In this document: in pieces, positions 36,190 through 46,182 of the stretch | Position numbering within the stretch: position 1 is the first letter of the stretch | Layout: the number at the start of each line of letters is the position of its first letter | DNA from: Chrysomallon squamiferum | Lineage: Eukaryota; Mollusca; Gastropoda; Neomphalida; Peltospiridae | Length of the DNA: 55,236 bases | Assembly: GCA_012295275.1 (NCBI GenBank) | Contig: CM022677.1 | Coordinates: 2,045,076-2,100,311, forward strand | Direction: 5' to 3' | Notes under the pieces: generated by a model | The model's input: only the letters and a program-made list of their open reading frames with translations | Database searches by the model: none | Told to the model about the DNA's origin: nothing | Translations under genes and position numbers: made by a program

Positions 36190-37220
36190 ATATGGTACGT
36201 GCCAATAGAAGATGTGATAATATTATCTCATATAAAAGTATTATTTTCTATTTACGAGTTTGTTAGTTTGTTCTGTTTATTGGAAAAAAAATTGGGTTGT
36301 CTACATGTTCTTTATTGAAATAATGACAAATGTAAATAATTTCCTATTTTCAAGGGTTCATTTCTACACTTATGGGCAGAGAGTTTGTTAACAATAAATT
36401 TGTCAGATAGTTGTAAATAACACCCGAGTATACCTTTGTGTTTCTCATATAGCTGTGGCACGCTATTTTTATCTGACCTACATTACAAACAAACGTCACG
36501 TGTTAGCTTAACTTGATATACTGGTCATGCAAGCATCGTCAGAGAAATAAAATATGTACACGTATATTTAGTGCACTGTAAAATTTATTTCTTCTTATTG
36601 TTGTTGTTGTTGTTGTTTCTATTATTATTATTATTATTATTATTATCATCATCATCATACAGATTTTGTAACTTACGTATAAACAATGCAATCTAATAGT
36701 ACTTAACCTATTGAATTGTTGTAATCAATTTTAAAGAAGATTTATGTAAGATGAGTATACATATATCTCGTTTCATTATTTTATTCTGACATTGAAACCT
36801 AACAACGTGACACTTGATCTGTAATACCCAAAGATTCAAGTACAAGGCCTAACACTGAGAAATAGTATAAGAAAGGAAGATATTTTGAATATGTAAACAC
36901 AGATGAAACATAAACACTTTATTCGATTTAAATATAAATCTGGATGCCCGGTGCCAGAGCCCCTTTGGCCCTCACCTCTGCACGCCACTGCACTTGATGA
37001 CGTTTAAACTATTTGACGCCACTCGCGTTTATAACCAAAAGTACACAAAGCAGATATAAAACAATTCGGCCATATTGAAACTCTGTGATGTTTTTTATTT
37101 TATTATGTTTTAACTATTCCAGTGTTCTTAATTTATTACTGAATATATCAGAGTTTCTTCTCTAACAAATACATTATTTAAGTGTAAGGTTTTTTAAACT
37201 GAAATCAAACAAGGCTACGT
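36190..37220 (+). repeat. Non-coding cassette Q-R, copy 1
   Basis: Diverged paralogue of 39740-41250. Shared landmarks: GTCAGATAGTTGTAAATAACACCC / GTCGGATTGTTGTAAATAACACCC (36400; 40030), ATCTGACCTACAT, CACGTGTTAGCT, CATATTGAAA, TTTTATTATGTTTTAA and TTCTCTAACAAATA. No coding frame conserved between copies. Confidence 0.65.
36819..36990. mobile_element. 172-bp insertion with 8-bp target duplication (hAT-type MITE)
   Basis: Flanked by CACTTGAT at 36811-36818 and again at 36991-36998. The paralogous cassette has the uninterrupted site GTGACACTTGATGACGT at about 41018-41034, so the insertion happened after the cassette duplicated. An 8-bp duplication is typical of hAT elements. The right end GCCACTG (CAGTGGCG on the other strand) is hAT-like; the left end CTGTAATACC matches it poorly, so terminal repeats are weak. 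Confidence 0.75.
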
Positions 37221-37418
37221 ATATACTTACTTCAGTATGGTACTATTATTATTGATAGTAATAGTAGTAGTTGTAGTAATATCTTCAATGCTGGTACTAC
37301 TATTACTAATACTACCTTATTAGAGTCCTCACTTTTTTATTGACTTCTTTTGCTGTTTATTGCTTACTTTATTTCATTTTGTTTTATTTTATTTTAATTT
37401 GTATTCATTTATTCTTAG

Positions 37419-37480
37419 ATCGGTGATAGCAGTGATCTACAGTTGAGTCGACAGACAGAAATTTGTATAAAATATTAATT
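37419..37480 (+). other. Splice-acceptor-like small exon E1
   Basis: TTCTTAG followed by ATCGGTGATAGCAGTGATCT, related to E2 (38183) and more weakly to E4 (41666). No clear donor. Confidence 0.25.
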
Positions 37481-37909
37481 TTGATAAATGATGATAAACT
37501 TTCTACATACTCATGATATTGTAAAATAAATAATAATAAAAGATAGCATAATCTATTTAATGCTGTTAATTGCCAAGAAGTTAAATCAAAATGCAAACAC
37601 AAACAACTAACGTTAAATGGATTTTAAGATATTCTGAACATGCGTTATTACATGGATAAGAATATCCTTGCAAGATAAATAATGAAACAACTAGACATGA
37701 AGAAAACTGAACTATTTGGGCAAAATTATTTGTATGAAATATAAGTATGTCAGTTTTATTTTATTTTTCTATTTTATTTTTGCCATTATAATATTAAGGG
37801 TGTTTCTGACTATAATATTTATATTACAAGCACTAGGAATGTGCAAACGATTCACAAAGTATACGTCACAAAAGATGTGCATGCATCTACGGTCGCTCGC
37901 ATTTCCAGT

Positions 37910-38165
37910 TGTAGGACGTCAGATTTCAGTCACGTGGTTATCAACAGACATGTTTATTAACAGCGACATACATAAATTATTTCAGTGACGTGTTGTCAGC
38001 TCCAGTAAAACCACTCGCAAACAAGGAAGTATTTTGTGTAAACAGACAGCCGTTTTGAGATTTGAAGGTAGTTTACATTTCATTGTGATTTAATACATAC
38101 CGTGCTATTATTTGGTTAAATTAAATCAGCAATACAGAACATGTAATATGATTTATTTATTTATT
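37910..38165 (+). repeat. Non-coding cassette P, copy 2
   Basis: Partner of 35115-35380; ends in TTTGAAG|GTAGTT (donor-like at 38068). Followed 115 bp later by small exon E2. Confidence 0.5.
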
Positions 38166-38182
38166 TATTTATTTACTTTTAG

Positions 38183-38248
38183 ATTCCTCACTTCAGTGAT
38201 CTATAGAAAAACCGTCAAACAGAAAATCTCACCAGAAAGTTCTTAAAG
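38183..38248 (+). other. Small exon E2 with acceptor and donor
   Basis: TTTACTTTTAG before ATTCCTCACTTCAGTGATCT and AAAG|GTAGGG at the end: a well-formed 66-nt internal exon candidate without an ATG. Related in sequence to E1 and E4, suggesting a repeated 5'UTR exon upstream of the BTB gene. Inference only. Confidence 0.35.
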
Positions 38249-38264
38249 GTAGGGAGCATTATTG

Positions 38265-38381
<117 letters not shown>

Positions 38382-38518
38382 GTAATTGTCTATGAATGGA
38401 TGAGTGCGCGCGATTGTGTGTGCCTGTCTGAATAGAATTATTTATATCAGGATTTGAAAATCGGTTGTCCAGAAATTATATATTCTTAACGGGGATGTAT
38501 AGGTTCATTTTATTTTAT

Positions 38519-38665
38519 TTGTGTTTGTTTGTTTGGTTGGTTGGTTGGTTGGTTGGTTGGTTGGTTGTTTGTTTGGTTTGTTGGTTGTTTGTTTGTTTGT
38601 TTGTTTGTTTGTTTGTTTGTTTGTTTGTTTGGTTGGTTGGTTGGTTGGTTGGTTGGTTGGTTGTT
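38519..38665. repeat. (GTTT)n / (GGTT)n microsatellite
   Basis: Alternating blocks of GTTT and GGTT tetranucleotides about 145 bp long. Confidence 0.95.
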
Positions 38666-38669
38666 TGAT

Positions 38670-39735
38670 GTAGGTTAAGATCTGTGATGTGATAACATTA
38701 AGGTTAGGGTGATAGTTCGTGTGGTATTAGGATAATATTACACTTTGAGATAAAATTATGATGATGTTTATCACTGGTTCAGATGGACAGATATAGAGTT
38801 CGAATTCAAGTAAGTAATATCAGAAACGTTGTATTTAGAGATAATTCAGGTTTGGTATTAGTGTCGGTTTAAGATTAAATTTAACGTTAAGATTGCTAAT
38901 TCCTGTAAACAGTTTCATGTAAAAATAGTATCCTGTATAAATAATATCCTGTTTAAAGGCTATCCTGAATAAACACTATCCTTTACGAGTCATCAATCTG
39001 TGAACGTGAAAAACCTGTTTTTAAACAACCTTAAAACTAACTAAACACCCTCTTCTGCCAATCTCTTACAACCCTTTTTGTGTCCGCCATGACGTATTTT
39101 CTACATCATTTGTGTCTACCCTGTAGCGCTCTCTTTATCTGTATTGTCAGTAAGTATGTTAATACTGAACCAGACTCTGTGAAAAAACATTACTATGAAT
39201 GAAAGTGTCCTAAAGGCCATTATCAACACGGTTTCTAGTCGTAATTGGTTTATATATGAAACTGGTTAATAATAATTAAATTAAAAAGAAACAAAAATAT
39301 ATATTGCTTAAAGAGAGCCAATGGTTGATACATATTACTCTGTTCATCTAATTGTCTATATAAAATGGCACTTCCTGCTAATTGGAAAGAAGTACCCTTG
39401 ATGTGGCGATTGCAGATTTACTCTCATTTTATTTCAGCAGTCCTTAACAGCAAGTTTGACACAGACAAATCAGTTAACAAAATGTGTTTACAGTGTCGTT
39501 AATTAAAACATTTATTATATCCTTCCTTCTTTCTTTAATTTGTTTCTTCTTTTTGTCATTTTTTCATTCTTCCCTTTTGTTTAACTTAACTTTCGTATTG
39601 GTCTATGATCCGTTCCAACCAGTGTATAAAATGTTATTGCATTTGCTTTCATCTACAATGACAAACATAAAAAAGTTATCGCTGTTATAGTTGTAGATGT
39701 GACAAGCAAACTGATCATTGCGAGATTTTTAAAAG
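38670..39735. other. Intergenic, no recognised gene
   Basis: Includes a short degenerate run of TATCCTG units near 38930-38985 and T-rich sequence. Nothing assigned. Confidence 0.45.
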
Positions 39736-39739
39736 ACAT

Positions 39740-40255
39740 GAAAAAGTATAATCTAGACCCTGACTTGAAAAGTATATTGTCCGACAACGTAGTGTTACTA
39801 ACCACCAAGTGTATGGAACGAGCCAATAAAAATGTAATAATAATATTAGCTCGTAGAATTGTATTATTATTTATTTAAGAGTCTGTTTGTTGGTAGTAAT
39901 TTTGTTGTCATTGTGTTTGTCTTTATCGTCGTTATTGAAACTAGGTATCTTCTCACCGTTTAAATAACCTCACACGTTTTCTATTCAATCTATACACTTA
40001 TGCGAAGACACTATATTGACAATGAATTTGTCGGATTGTTGTAAATAACACCCATCTATACCTTTGTTCTCGCGCGATACACTGTTTTGATCTGACCTAC
40101 ATAAGAAACAAACAATCACGTGTTAGCTGTATCTTGATAGACTGGTCACGTGAGTATCGCCAGAGAAATAAGACATGCACACGATAAGATTAGAAGAAAA
40201 AAATAACCTCTGTATGCTGTTGTTGTTATTATTATTATTGTTTCTTGTATATGTG

Positions 40256-40305
<50 letters not shown>

Positions 40306-41250
40306 ATCTGATTTCTATATCTAGTACTCCCTCAGAAAAATAAATACTGTTCGTAATAAATAAATAAATACACATTTGTGGCAGAAGTAATAATAGTAAT
40401 ACTAGTGGTAGTTGTAATGGTAGCAGTATATGTAATAGTAGAAGTTTCAATAGTAGAAGTGGCAGCAGCAGTAGTTGTAGTAGCATTATAGGAGTAGCAG
40501 CCGTTGTTGCGACAGTATTATTATTAGTAGTGATGAACTAATTCCATTATTGTTGCTGTGGTCTCTATGCCATGTTTTTATTTATCTGATTATTTCCTTT
40601 TATTTTATATATTTATTAATGTAGTCATAATTATTTTATTGTATTTAATTAATTAATTAATTAATTCAATTTATTTATTTATTTGTTTCTTTGTTTCTTT
40701 ATTTATATCTCAGTTTTGAATAGTAGAAAAGTTAAACAGAAAGTACTCGTTTCAAAGAAATTACCGATTGTAGTTGGCATCGATATAGTTATAAACTATT
40801 AGTTTACTTATGTTTTTCCGCTTTTCCTTTTAAATTATCATTATTGTTGTTGTTGTTGTTGTTGTTGTTGTGCTTGGTTTTATAACACGAATGTGTTCAA
40901 TGCAATAGGACTGCATTAAATTAATATAATCTACTTTAAGGAAAAATGTGTCTAAGATGAGGGTACATGTCTCATAGAACGATTTGTTTATTTTAATCTG
41001 ACATTCAAACAGGAGATGTGACACTTGATGACGTAAAGCTATTTGATGTCAGTCAGCGTGTTTATCAGTGGCGGATTCTGATAGCTAAAAGTAAACAAAG
41101 CAGAAGTGAAATAAGTCGGCCATATTGAAAGCGGATGACATTATATATTTTATTATGTTTTAATGATTCGAGTCTTCTTAGTTTAATTATTTTTAGGTAT
41201 ATCAGAATTAGTTCTCTAACAAATAGGTCATGATAGTGTGAGGTGTTCTT
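39740..41250 (+). repeat. Non-coding cassette Q-R, copy 2
   Basis: Partner of 36190-37220 and lacking the 172-bp insertion. Carries (GT)n at about 40263-40301, an (AGT)-rich patch near 40385-40540 and (GTT)n at about 40846-40870 that copy 1 does not have. CCTGACTTGAAAA recurs at 39760 and 41281, marking the start of a third partial copy. Confidence 0.65.
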
Positions 41251-41279
41251 TTATGTTGACATCAAAAACATTACGTAAA

Positions 41280-41560
41280 GCCTGACTTGAAAATGTGTTC
41301 TCAGCGAAATTATATTTACAATTCTGGTGTATGGATCTTACGGATGAAGAATTTAATAATATTATCTCATATACTGATTTACTTTCTATTTCCTTTTTAT
41401 TGGGTTTATTAGAAGTAATTCGGTTGTTGTTATTTTTGAATGTAGCGTCGTTACTGATATTATTTATCTTATTAATGTAGACAAATGCCTCTTTTGTTTC
41501 TTTCTTTTTCCGCACTTATGTGTGTAATGTATTAACAGTGAATTTATCACATCGTCCACA
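41280..41560 (+). repeat. Non-coding cassette Q, copy 3 (partial)
   Basis: Starts CCTGACTTGAAAATG like 39760 and shares AATAATATTATCTCATATA with 36217-36236, then CACTTATG and a GTGAATTTATCACATCGT counterpart of the GTCAGATAGTTG block. Confidence 0.5.
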
Positions 41561-41665
41561 AGGATATATACATTTTAAACTTAACTTTTGTACGTGTTTA
41601 TTATTATTATTACTACCCTATTATTTATTAAAGGCTTTTGCTATATTTTTAAATTTATTTTTAAG

Positions 41666-41745
41666 TCGGTTATACCTGCACTCTATAGTTGAGGTTAAAC
41701 AAAATGTAGTCGCTTATCAGAAATTAGCGATCAAGAAGTTTTGAG
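41666..41745 (+). other. Small exon E4 with acceptor and donor
   Basis: TTATTTTTAAG before TCGGTTATACCTGCACTCTA and TTTTGAG|GTAGGT at the end. An 80-nt, ATG-poor exon candidate about 540 bp upstream of the BTB start codon; related to E1 and E2. The position suits a 5'UTR exon of the BTB gene. Confidence 0.35.
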
Positions 41746-42191
41746 GTAGGTAGCCATATTGAAATTACAATGTATTTTTTATTATTTCTATTTTAAAGCC
41801 ATCGCATCTTCTTCCTCTATTTTTCTTATATTCTTACATAATGTTTCGTTTTAGATGTGTCAGAGACGGAAAAATTTGTTGTCTTTTCGAGGAGTAAACT
41901 GATATAAATGGCCATAAGTACATTGCTATTTGAAATTCGTTTGTTTACCTGATGTGACCAGACATTTCTGTTCATAATAATAATTAATGTTGTCGTTGAC
42001 ACCATCATAATAATCGTTCATATAAGCACAATGTATTTCGTTTTATAGTTTATCGATTTGCTATATATTTATCCGTTTTCTTTTACTTTCCTTTTCCTTT
42101 TCCGTTTTATTATTATTATTTTTTGTTCTTTCTTTTCGCTGTACTAATTCTTATAGTTGAATGTGTGAACAATTTCTTTCTCTCCCCATTC

Positions 42192-42195
<4 letters not shown>

Positions 42196-42255
<60 letters not shown>
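42196..42255. repeat. (ATT)n microsatellite
   Basis: Perfect ATT run ending 26 bp before the BTB start codon, so within the proximal leader or just before an acceptor-like TTTGTAG at 42270. Confidence 0.95.
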
Positions 42256-42280
42256 GCTGTTGTTTGTTTGTAGTTGAAAC

Positions 42281-42545
42281 ATGGCCACCTCATATCCGAA
42301 CTCAGGTTGGCAGACAGGGAAGAATCTGATGCAATGCATTGAACACGTTTTTCTTACAAGAACTCACACGGACGTCAGATTTTTAGTCGGGGAACATAAA
42401 ACTGCTGTTGACGCGCATCAGTTTATTCTGATCATTCGAAGTGAAGTTTTCAGTCAGATGTTGACTGGAGAAGTTCGCGAAAAATCAGATATTGTGATAC
42501 CTGATGTGAAGGCAGAAATCTTCTCTGAGTTTTTAAAGTATGTTA

Positions 42546-42602
<57 letters not shown>

Positions 42603-44065
42603 ACAGCCATGGACAGACATACATACAGACTGAAACGTTGATAACAATACAGTTTTTTTTAGTAATCTAATTATTTTCTAATTAATTAATCTCATATAGT
42701 TTGCTAACATTTTAAAGTCTTACTCTACTTCTTTTACACAGATATCTTTATTAAATGATCTCACATAGTTATCTCACATTTTGAAGTCTTACTCTACTTC
42801 TTTTACACAGATATCTTTATTAACTGATCTCACATAGTTATCTCACATTTTAAAGTCTTACTCTACTTCTTTTACACAGATATCTTTATTAACTGATCTC
42901 ACATAGTTATCTCACATTTTGAAGTCTTACTCTACTTCTTTTACACAGATATCTTTATTAACTGATCTCACATAGTTATCTCACATTTTGAAGTCTTACT
43001 CTACTTCTTTTACACAGATATCTTTACACGGACGACGTCGTCCTAACAGGCGACAACATCACCGGTCTGCTGTATCTATCGAGGAAGTACATCGTCACAA
43101 CACTGGAAGAACAGTGCGTCAACTATTTGGAGTCGTCGTTGTCGTCACGGAATGCGTGCGTCGTGCTGGAACAAGCTCACCTGTTTGATGAACTTGATCT
43201 AAGGAAAAACACTCTGGACTTCATTTTGGAAAATGGCGACGAAGTTTTGAAGTCAGATGAAGTCACCGATCTTTGTCACGAATGTCTGGTTGAGATCGTA
43301 CGATCAGACGAACTGACAGCAGACGAGAAAAATGTTTTTGAAGCCGCTGTGAAGTGGGCTGACAGCGCGTGCAGGAAGCAAGGGAGACAGACGAATGAAA
43401 AAAACATGCGCGATGCACTGGGAGAGGTCGTGAAGCACGTGCGTTATCCATTACTCGATCAGACGTATTTTGTAGAGCACGTGACACCAACTCACATACT
43501 CACTGACACAGAAGAACTCAAGATTTTGAGACACTGGGAGAGCAGTGATGAAGATGTTTCACCTTTCAACTCAAACATGAGAACTGCAATGATTCCTAAA
43601 ATTACAATAAACAGGTTTGGTTGTGTGTTTGATTGCTGGCCATGTTTTGGTAATGAAGATGACGCCATTACTTTCTCTGTCAACAAAAACGCTTTACTTC
43701 GCGGATTTCAGTTGTACGGTGACTGTGAACCACAAAACTACGACGTCAGCGCCTTCGTCACTGACACAAGAACAGACGAAATACTGGACGGGTCTACACT
43801 GACACAGAGATATGAACACGTCGTGTCTGACGTGTATGACGTCGTGTTCAGGCGTCCAGTGAAGATTACTAAAGACACTGAGTACAGCTTGTTTGTTACT
43901 GTTAAGGGAGGAGTCACATTGTGTGGAGGTTTAGGTGAATCAGAAATTTTTGTAGACTCTTTTGTTTGTAGATTTTCTGAGTCACACGAATCTAAACACA
44001 GTGACAGACGACTTCGTACACATGTGACACACGGACAAATACCAGCTTTGTTATTTTTAGTGTAA
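42281..44065 (+). CDS. BTB-BACK-PHR protein (BTBD1/2/3/6-like), two exons
   Basis: Predicted 434-residue protein. Exon 1 42281-42537, intron 42538-43017 (GTATGT...ACAG), exon 2 43018-44065; the join AA|A TAT CTT TAC is in phase and restores the BTB core. Domains: BTB (residues about 20-115; DVRFLVGE, AHQFILIIRSEVFSQMLTGE, FLKYLYTDDV), BACK (about 120-235; HLFDELDLRKNTLDFI, DELTADEKNVFEAAVKWA), PHR (about 280-434; RFGCVFDCWPCFG, VDFxVN-type TFSVNKN, YDVVFRRPVKI, and the terminal GQIPALLFLV typical of BTBD PHR domains). Members act as Cullin-3 ubiquitin-ligase adaptors in the cytoplasm. Start chosen at AACATGG, a good Kozak context, giving the usual family length minus a short N-terminus. The intron's 3' end is a 69-bp tandem repeat of its own acceptor. 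The reading frame is intact, the only convincing intact protein gene in the window. Confidence 0.92.
42549..42600. repeat. (CA)n microsatellite in the BTB intron
   Basis: CA run beginning 11 bp after the 5' splice site. Confidence 0.95.
42690..43023 (+). repeat. 69-bp tandem repeat duplicating the 3' splice site
   Basis: TACTCTACTTCTTTTACACA starts at 42721, 42790, 42859, 42928 and 42997, an exact 69-bp period, with a degenerate partial unit before the first. Every unit contains CTTCTTTTACACAG|ATATCTTTA, the authentic exon 2 acceptor plus the first nine exon bases. In the first four units the next codon is TAA (KYLY then stop); only the last runs on into ACACGGAC and the open frame. Confidence 0.95.
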
Positions 44066-44416
44066 AAAACAACATCGTTCAAACACTGTCACTTTTAGTC
44101 ATCACTGGCCTAATATTTGTATTTATTTATTTATTTGTTTACTTATTGATTTATTGATTTGTTTATGTTTTTCTGATGACGTCAGACAGCGGTGATGACG
44201 TCATAGACAGTTCCTTTGATTTGAAATTTTATAATGGACTGATTTGTGTCAAACAGATACATCTCATTGCTTTATTATTTATTTATTTATTTATGTATTT
44301 ATTTATTTATTTATTTAAGTATTTCTAATGTTTGTTGTTTGTATACAAAACGTAATATTATTACCTATTTCTTGCTTCATTTGTACTTTTTTATTTCGCT
44401 TTAAAATGTATATAAA

Positions 44417-44597
44417 ATAAAATGTAGATAAATTATATATGTACTTACTGACTGTTGGACATGAAATACAAGAACTGTTATTTGATTTATTTATCAATTT
44501 TCTTTCATTCAGATTTATATTAAATATGTTAGTAAATTAGATTATGTTTCGAATTTACTGTTTGTTTGTTTATGTATATAAACAAAATGCAAATAAA
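44417..44597 (+). promoter_or_regulatory. Candidate polyadenylation signals of the BTB gene
   Basis: AATAAA at 44417-44422 and 44592-44597, about 350 and 530 bp after the stop codon. AATAAA is common by chance in this AT-rich sequence. Confidence 0.35.
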
Positions 44598-44803
44598 TTT
44601 GTTTTGTATCATAAATTTCCACTTCATTTATTTTTGAATTTAGTTTGTGTTTAGAATGTAAACAGAAAAATTATGTAGACAAATATCAAGTTTTATTATT
44701 TAGTTTCTGTAATATTTTTCTTTTCTGCATACAGCGTGTAATACATAAAGATGTTGTGAGACAGGATTCCAGATCAGAACCTATAAATATAATTGATGTG
44801 TGT

Positions 44804-44966
<163 letters not shown>

Positions 44967-45179
44967 AATAAAGATAAAAATATACTTTATAAAAGAGTTT
45001 TGAAAATGGGGAGAGATTTCCCAAGCTGACTATAATCTATTATGAACAAAACTTTGAAAAATCTGGATCTCTCTACTTCGGATATCTGGTGTAAATTCAA
45101 GAATAAAATACGATCAATTCAATGCCAACAATTAGCCACATGACAAATAAGCTATGACTAATGGGAGGTAACTCTATAT

Positions 45180-45487
45180 CACTCGTTTTCAACCTTTATC
45201 ATACTTTGACCCTTATGAGGAACTCAGTATGAGCGAAGACCCCTTTAAAATGTTTGATTCAATAATATGTAGTGTTAGCATATTTTCATCAACCAAAGTC
45301 AGTACAAAAGGAATCTATATTCACTAGGACGGGTCCCAAACCAATCTACACGTTTTTATTTATTCCTCCTTCCAAGTCAAGTTGAAAAAAACTAAAACAT
45401 ACCATTGCTCAAGAACGATCTAACGACCCCCAGAAAAAAGTCTGGCGAGCCCTCTAGAGGTCATGACCCTTAGGTTGAAAACCTATG
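45180..45487. mobile_element. hAT-like MITE (308 bp)
   Basis: Ends CACTCGTTTTCAACC and, on the other strand, CATAGGTTTTCAACC, followed by related subterminal CTTTGACCC / GGGTCATGACC. The TTTTCAACC core resembles the TTCTCAACC core of the full hAT element at 50778. No exact 8-bp target duplication is evident, so it is old. No coding capacity. Confidence 0.6.
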
Positions 45488-46182
45488 CCCTTTACACAGC
45501 TAAATGAACAAGAACATTATTAGTCTGTTAACACCTAAGTGAATTCACTCATTTAGAGTAAGTGTCAAAAGCAGAGGTCTATATAAATATGTATGACGCA
45601 CATATGCTTTCTTTTATTGAATTCATCGCAAAGCGACCTAAAAAACGGCAAAGTATCGAACTTTCAAATGCCACGCTATTGTCACAAACATAAAATTAAA
45701 CATCAAATTACATACATCGATGTTTTGTTTCTAATACAAAAGCGCTGTTAGCAAAGTACTGTATACAGACCTTGTTAAAGCCATTATGTCATTTATCGTG
45801 TGAATCTCAATTAAATTAATTTGTATACATGTTTAGAAGAACTGTGTTTATTGTCAAACTCTAATCACAACAGTAAACAATACATTTGACAGAAATAACA
45901 AAAGTCCACTGATTGATCGCAGAATGTTTTCTGGAGATCGTTGGACAAAATGGAGGCAAACTGCGCACAAGTCTCCCAGTGGTCAGTTCACAGCGTTTGT
46001 TCCGCTTGCCTCGGTAGTACTTCCCAGAGATGTCTCTTCTCTGCACGCTATGGATTGGGTGTACTGACAGTCACAGATACACCTCCCCATACGATAACCC
46101 GTCCACGGCTAAATCTACCATTAATCGAATTTTTGGGTTTGCTTGCCGTTCATTTCGACCGTGCATGTAAGGCAGTTCGAGA
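45488..46182. other. Intergenic stretch upstream of the 46-kb gene
   Basis: Less AT-rich towards 45900-46180, with no recognised domain in the 81-codon frame at 45941-46186. Promoter or upstream exons of the next gene would lie here. Confidence 0.4.

Noticed and set aside
38695-38715. AAGGTTAGGGTGATAG as telomere-like repeat
   Set aside because: Single occurrence, no tandem TTAGGG array.
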